This document shows positions 5,049-6,948 of a DNA stretch of 6,948 nucleotides, in pieces. The stretch is from Nocardioides sp. (lineage in GTDB: Bacteria > Actinomycetota > Actinomycetes > Propionibacteriales > Nocardioidaceae), in the NCBI GenBank assembly GCA_003519585.1, contig DOWL01000091.1, positions 1 to 6,948 of the forward strand, read 5' to 3'. The position numbers and the translations under genes were made by a program. Under the pieces are notes generated by a model. The model ran no database searches, was not told the origin of the DNA, and saw only the letters and a program-made list of their open reading frames with translations. Within the stretch, counting starts at the first letter, position 1, and every line of letters begins with the position of its first letter.

Positions 5049-5543
5049 GACCGGTCTCCTCTCCGCGCTTGTTTCTCTCGCACCGCTGGTTGAGAGGCTC
5101 ATGGAACCCGCCGTAGCCGCACGTGCAGTCCGCTTCGTCGCGGAGGTACTCATCGAGGTACGACAAGGCCAGACGGACACCCTCAGCCTTCGCCTTGAGA
5201 CGGGCCGCATCCGTGCCATGGTCTGTGTACGCGGCGGCAGCGGCGCTTGCAGCGTTGTCGCGCAGGGTTTCATCGGCCTTGACGAGGCGGTCCCGGAGGC
5301 CACTGACCCACTCGGGGATGTTGGTCTCAACCATCGGTCAACCCACCAACTCTCGTACGGCAGCCACTCGTCCGAGCCTGCTTCCCGATACTCCACGTAG
5401 GCTCCGGCGAACTTGTGCCTGTATCGGTCGCGGTACTCCTGGACCAAGGCGTACGCCTTCGCTTCTGACGGAATCTGCACCCAGGACAACTTGGTCCCGT
5501 CGCTCGCTACCCGGGCCACTCGGAATGTCGTGCGCTTAGCCAT
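4812..5543 (-). CDS. Paralogous PSEAK-module protein starting at 5543; expected stop near 5338 absent, frame open to 4812
   Basis: Residues 1-70 are convincing: M-A-K-R-T-T-F-R-V-A-R-V, W-V-Q-I-P-S-E-A-K-A-Y-A-L-V (about 21-34), V-E-Y-R-E-A-G-S-D-E-W (about 50-60). The gene has a good start, ATG 5543 behind GGAGGG with 8 bases spacing. At the two preceding junctions the stop lies in GGGTTRACC, and the same bases (5338-5340, TGA) occur here but in another frame. As the sequence stands, translation passes that point and the start of the 5041-5334 gene, runs about 95 codons of shadow-like Ser/Arg/Thr-rich sequence, and then enters the 5048 paralogue in frame, giving 243 codons. I think the real gene is about 68-72 codons and a base has been lost or gained between about 5338 and 5400, by mutation or sequencing error. 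A true fusion is less likely. Confidence 0.55.
   Translation of the reverse strand: MAKRTTFRVARVASDGTKLSWVQIPSEAKAYALVQEYRDRYRHKFAGAYVEYREAGSDEWLPYESWWVDRWLRPTSPSGSVASGTASSRPMKPCATTLQAPLPPRTQTMARMRPVSRRRLRVSVWPCRTSMSTSATKRTARAATAGSMSLSTSGARETSAERRPVVAKARAFKCCLVVHGRPQRRWSNLYPSEAKMYAHVAAMLSDVENGFVVADGVTAIRVEVRDAGTDHWQHFEDVEVPRG
5041..5334 (-). CDS. Helical protein with C-terminal Cys/His cluster, 97 aa
   Basis: The first 65 residues are strongly helical and Ala-rich (W-V-S-G-L-R-D-R-L-V-K-A-D, then A-R-L-K-A-K-A-E-G-V-R-L-A-L-S-Y-L). The tail carries C-T-C-G-Y-G-G-F-H-E-P (C70, C72, H78) and R-C-E-R-N (C85), a possible metal site of a kind I recall at the C-termini of small actinophage proteins. 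Function unknown. ATG 5334 sits in the third copy of the TTRACCGRTGG junction motif, though its Shine-Dalgarno part is GGTGGG rather than GGAGGG. Its TAA is overlapped 8 bases by the next GTG. It lies wholly inside a longer open frame (4812-5543), but that frame reads here as Ser/Arg/Thr-rich shadow sequence. Confidence 0.83.
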   Translation of the reverse strand: MVETNIPEWVSGLRDRLVKADETLRDNAASAAAAAYTDHGTDAARLKAKAEGVRLALSYLDEYLRDEADCTCGYGGFHEPLNQRCERNKRGEETGRG

Positions 5544-5700
5544 CGGTTAACCCTCCAGGGTTTCGTGTCCGCAACCACCACAGACCACAGTCGGCGCAGC
5601 ACCAGCAGTCAAAGTGTGGATGCACCGCTGGCAGCAAGCGGGGCACCGGAGCGTGATAGTCCGCTCGACGACAGGCAAGGCCACCGGTCAACCCTCCTGG
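5329..5700 (-). repeat. Three copies of a 22-bp gene-junction cassette (5329-5350, 5538-5559, 5679-5700)
   Basis: Read leftward, the copies share GGNGGGTTRACCGRTGG: Shine-Dalgarno, stop codon (TGA or TAA), a CCG spacer, then ATG or GTG. The two upstream copies differ at 4 of 22 positions; the third is less alike. Each one separates adjacent genes of the leftward operon. In the third copy the stop is out of frame with the gene before it. Confidence 0.8.
5547..5684 (-). CDS. Zinc-ribbon mini-protein, 45 aa
   Basis: A very small protein with paired cysteines: R-C-P-A-C (C14, C17), further C18 and C21-I-H23, then V-C-G-G-C-G-H (C35, C38, H40). The C-x2-C / C-x2-C layout is that of a one-zinc ribbon, which could bind nucleic acid or protein; the target is unknown. 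GTG 5684 follows GGAGGGTTGACCG and the TAA is followed after 3 bases by the next ATG, so the gene is held between two copies of the same junction cassette. The preserved metal pattern, GTG start and tight spacing argue it is real despite its size. Confidence 0.77.
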   Translation of the reverse strand: MALPVVERTITLRCPACCQRCIHTLTAGAAPTVVCGGCGHETLEG

Positions 5701-6011
5701 GCGGTAGCAGCGGATGCGGCGTAGGCGCGGGCCTGGTCGGCGAGCAGCGCCGACTCCAACGCCGAGTCGAGGTACATCAGGGCGTCGGACGCCGACCGGA
5801 ACTCGTTGACGGCATCCCTGATCTCGCCAGCGTTCGGGAACGCTGCCCGAGCGGACACCCGGCCTTCGACGAGGTGGGAAGCTGCCCGGTCGATGCGGTC
5901 GGCGACGCGCCTCAACTCGGACGTGGCGGAGAGGACGGAGCGGGCGGCGTCCCACTGGTAGACCTGCTCGTCGGTGGCGGCGGTCGTCATGTCGGGGATC
6001 TTGATGTTCAT
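5688..6011 (-). CDS. Helical protein, first gene of the leftward operon, 107 aa
   Basis: Not recognised. Almost all of it should be alpha-helical: V-Y-Q-W-D-A-A-R-S-V-L-S-A, L-R-R-V-A-D-R-I-D-R-A-A-S-H-L (about 33-47), I-R-D-A-V-N-E-F-R-S-A-S-D-A-L (about 64-78) and a final Ala-rich helix. There are no cysteines, no signal peptide and no membrane segment, so it is probably a soluble helical bundle. ATG 6011 has GAGGA 8 bases upstream and lies about 40 bases below the promoter at 6051-6079. The TGA is 3 bases before the next GTG, in the first junction cassette. As the promoter-proximal gene it should be among the most expressed of the operon. Confidence 0.82.
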   Translation of the reverse strand: MNIKIPDMTTAATDEQVYQWDAARSVLSATSELRRVADRIDRAASHLVEGRVSARAAFPNAGEIRDAVNEFRSASDALMYLDSALESALLADQARAYAASAATAQEG

Positions 6012-6040
6012 GGTGGGTTCCTCACAGTGTGGCTGTCGCT

Positions 6041-6070
6041 GATAACGGACACTCTAGCCGGTCCGATAAC
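6041..6070. promoter_or_regulatory. GATAAC direct repeat around the leftward -10, candidate operator
   Basis: GATAAC occurs at 6041-6046 and 6065-6070, flanking the leftward -10 (6051-6056). Between them CGGAC (6046-6050) and GTCCG (6061-6065) form a 5-bp inverted repeat. The position fits control of the long leftward operon by a repressor or activator. No binding protein can be assigned. Confidence 0.35.
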
Positions 6071-6079
6071 ACAATTCAA
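6051..6079 (-). promoter_or_regulatory. Promoter of the leftward operon
   Basis: On the minus strand TTGAAT (6079-6074), 17 bases, then TAGAGT (6056-6051): 4 of 6 matches in each box to the sigma-70-type consensus, with ideal spacing. The ATG of the first gene is 40 bases downstream. It is the best promoter match I find in the window. Confidence 0.62.
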
Positions 6080-6093
6080 GTGTGCCCCACTTG
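6077..6093. promoter_or_regulatory. Perfect 6-bp dyad CAAGTG-N5-CACTTG, candidate operator
   Basis: The 17-bp dyad CAAGTGTGCCCCACTTG touches the -35 of the leftward promoter and lies 24 bases upstream of the rightward -35. A dimeric repressor bound here could control both directions. I see no second exact copy in the window. Confidence 0.4.
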
Positions 6094-6116
6094 TCAGACC
6101 CTGCCCGGCACGCACA

Positions 6117-6146
6117 TTCGAACTGGCGTACTAGACCATATAGAAT
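6117..6146 (+). promoter_or_regulatory. Rightward promoter for the HNH-ssb unit
   Basis: TAGAAT (6141-6146) matches TATAAT at 5 of 6 positions and is preceded by TA. TTCGAA (6117-6122), 18 bases upstream, is a poor -35 (3 of 6). TAGAATGTCC here and TAGAGTGTCC in the opposing promoter differ at one base. It leaves a leader of about 80 bases before GTG 6232; that leader holds nothing else I can identify. Confidence 0.5.
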
Positions 6147-6231
6147 GTCCTCACCAACGGGCACGGCCCCGGTGCGTCGAACACCAAGGGCCGCTGACCC
6201 GACCCACTCGGACACACGAGAAGGAGGGGCT

Positions 6232-6546
6232 GTGGCCCAGCCTACCCAGTTCGACCCGCCCGGGCTCAAGGGCGACGGAGTCTGCTCGGCCCGAATGTGC
6301 CAGCGGCCGGCAACCAAACGTGGCATGTGTGGCCGCTGCTACCAGCGGTGGCGGAAGGCCACCCCTCAACGGCGGCCGGCCTTCCGTGACCCCGCTGGAA
6401 CGCTTCATGTCCATGGTGAACACTCAGGCGGGTGCGCCACCGTCGCATGCGCCCTGGCTAGGGCCTTGCTGGCTATGGACCGGGGGGACCAGCGGCGCCG
6501 GGTACGGGGTTTTCGCCCTAAATGGCGCCAATATCAGGGCACATGA
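6232..6546 (+). CDS. N-terminal zinc-finger part of an HNH endonuclease, out of frame with the catalytic part
   Basis: GTG 6232 follows one of the best ribosome binding sites in the window, AAGGAGG at 6221-6227. The first 45 residues contain V-C-S-A-R-M-C-Q-R-P-A-T-K-R-G-M-C-G-R-C-Y (C18, C23, C33, C36) and then Q-R-W-R-K. This C-x4-C-x9-C-x2-C finger with a W-R motif commonly precedes the HNH domain in phage endonucleases. After about residue 45 the frame no longer resembles the family, and it runs on to a stop at 6544-6546 inside the HNH coding region. The matching catalytic part is in the +1 frame from about 6362-6386. Removing one base in about 6360-6385 would give a single protein of about 220 residues. 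Otherwise this is a 104-aa finger protein made separately. Confidence 0.68.
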   Translation: MAQPTQFDPPGLKGDGVCSARMCQRPATKRGMCGRCYQRWRKATPQRRPAFRDPAGTLHVHGEHSGGCATVACALARALLAMDRGDQRRRVRGFRPKWRQYQGT

Positions 6547-6898
6547 GTTCGCCCTGACATCCATAGCTGGCGACTCTAAGCCGATCGGGCATGTGGCATG
6601 CCACCGTTGTGACAATCCTTCTTGCGTACGGCCAAGTCACTTGTACTTCGGAACTAGGCAAGACAACTCAGATGACGCCTGGGGTCGTGCTCGCATGCCA
6701 GTCGGCAGCGAACGGCATGGGGCGCGACTCAACGAGTTCATGGTCAGGGACATCAGGGAGAGGGTCGCTGCGGGTGAACCCCAACAGATCCTGGCTGAGG
6801 AGTACGGCGTAGAGCGGAGTCACATCTCGAACATCGTGACCATGAAGAAGTGGGTCCATGCCGGCGGGCCACACCCGAAACGAAGGGAACAACCATGA
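6386..6898 (+). CDS. HNH endonuclease, catalytic and C-terminal DNA-binding part, 170 aa
   Basis: A DNA-nicking or cutting enzyme of the HNH_3 type, common as free-standing homing endonucleases in phages. The N-terminal T-P-L-E-R-F and G-P-C-W-L-W-T-G (26-33) are family features. R-A-H-E-F-A-L (51-57) leads into the core H-V-A-C-H-R-C-D-N-P-S-C-V-R-P-S-H-L (69-86), with H73, N77 and H85 the likely HNH residues and C75/C80 structural. The C-terminus (R-L-N-E-F-M-V-R-D-I-R-E-R-V, L-A-E-E-Y-G-V-E-R-S-H-I-S-N-I, 114-150) is a helix-turn-helix DNA-binding segment. GTG 6386 is the most upstream start that keeps the domain edge, but it has no good ribosome binding site; ATG 6407 is another option, and the protein may really begin at 6232 with a frame change. 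The stop overlaps ssb as ATGA. Confidence 0.82.
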   Translation: MTPLERFMSMVNTQAGAPPSHAPWLGPCWLWTGGTSGAGYGVFALNGANIRAHEFALTSIAGDSKPIGHVACHRCDNPSCVRPSHLYFGTRQDNSDDAWGRARMPVGSERHGARLNEFMVRDIRERVAAGEPQQILAEEYGVERSHISNIVTMKKWVHAGGPHPKRREQP

Positions 6899-6948
6899 AC
6901 GCACCGCAAACGACGATCATCGGTAACCTGACCAGCGACCCGGAGATC
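6895..6948 (+). CDS. ssb: Single-stranded DNA-binding protein, first 18 codons
   Basis: M-N-A-P-Q-T-T-I-I-G-N-L-T-S-D-P-E-I matches the first strand of bacterial and phage SSB (typically T-x-x-G-N-L-T-x-D-P-E), an OB-fold tetramer that coats single-stranded DNA in replication and recombination. The ATG overlaps the HNH stop as ATGA and has AAGGGA 7 bases upstream. The rest lies beyond the window. It implies that a replication gene cluster begins here and continues rightward. Confidence 0.83.
   Translation, partial: MNAPQTTIIGNLTSDPEI

Noticed and set aside
4232..5093. Rightward frames of 160 and 175 codons (4232-4714 and 4566-5093)
   Set aside because: They are antisense to three supported leftward genes and show no recognisable protein features.
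6029..6898. 289-codon form of the HNH protein beginning at 6029
   Set aside because: It would start upstream of the rightward promoter, and its first 110 residues are shadow; the true finger is in another frame.
1..6948. tRNA genes, CRISPR array, insertion sequence, integrase or attachment site
   Set aside because: I saw no cloverleaf, regularly spaced repeats, transposase motifs or integrase catalytic residues in any frame.

Overview
The window reads as early/regulatory DNA of a tailed phage or prophage of a high-GC actinobacterium. The basis is the GC-rich sequence, the many GTG starts, genes packed with 4- or 8-base overlaps, and phage-type families: a C5-cytosine methyltransferase, an excisionase-like HTH protein, a replication-type protein beginning VTWTKTSDDF, an HAD phosphatase, an HNH endonuclease and an SSB. 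The host genus cannot be told from the sequence.

Layout. (1) 1-1331, leftward: a 62-codon HTH gene translationally coupled (GTGA) to a C5 methyltransferase that runs off the left end. (2) 1332-1586: non-coding control region with a putative leftward promoter over an imperfect dyad, a possible rightward -10, and a strong hairpin. (3) 1587-2188, rightward: a 22-codon leader ORF coupled (GTGA) to a replication-type gene. (4) 2189-2361: convergent gap with a 12-bp perfect-stem hairpin, the likely terminator for both directions. (5) 2362-6011, leftward: a compact operon of about twelve small genes, read from 6011 down to 2362. It encodes a helical protein, a zinc ribbon, small paralogues sharing a PSEAK/AG-D-W module, a Cys-rich protein, a cold-shock-domain protein, a widely conserved phage protein of unknown function, a tiny basic protein, a membrane protein, an unknown and an HAD phosphatase. 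(6) 6012-6231: divergent promoter region with a good leftward promoter, a weaker rightward one and operator-like repeats. (7) 6232-6948, rightward: an HNH endonuclease split over two reading frames, overlapping (ATGA) the start of ssb, which runs off the right end.

The most unusual structure is at the gene junctions of the leftward operon. Ten of eleven junctions fall into three nearly identical sequence cassettes that carry the Shine-Dalgarno sequence, stop and start, so that unrelated proteins share C-termini (EExQ, RG or EG). With the shuffled paralogous modules, this suggests an operon built by recombination or duplication at junction cassettes. Two reading-frame anomalies, at about 5340 and about 6360-6386, are either sequencing errors or real. 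The window starts with GATCT and ends with AGATC, as a BglII restriction fragment would.
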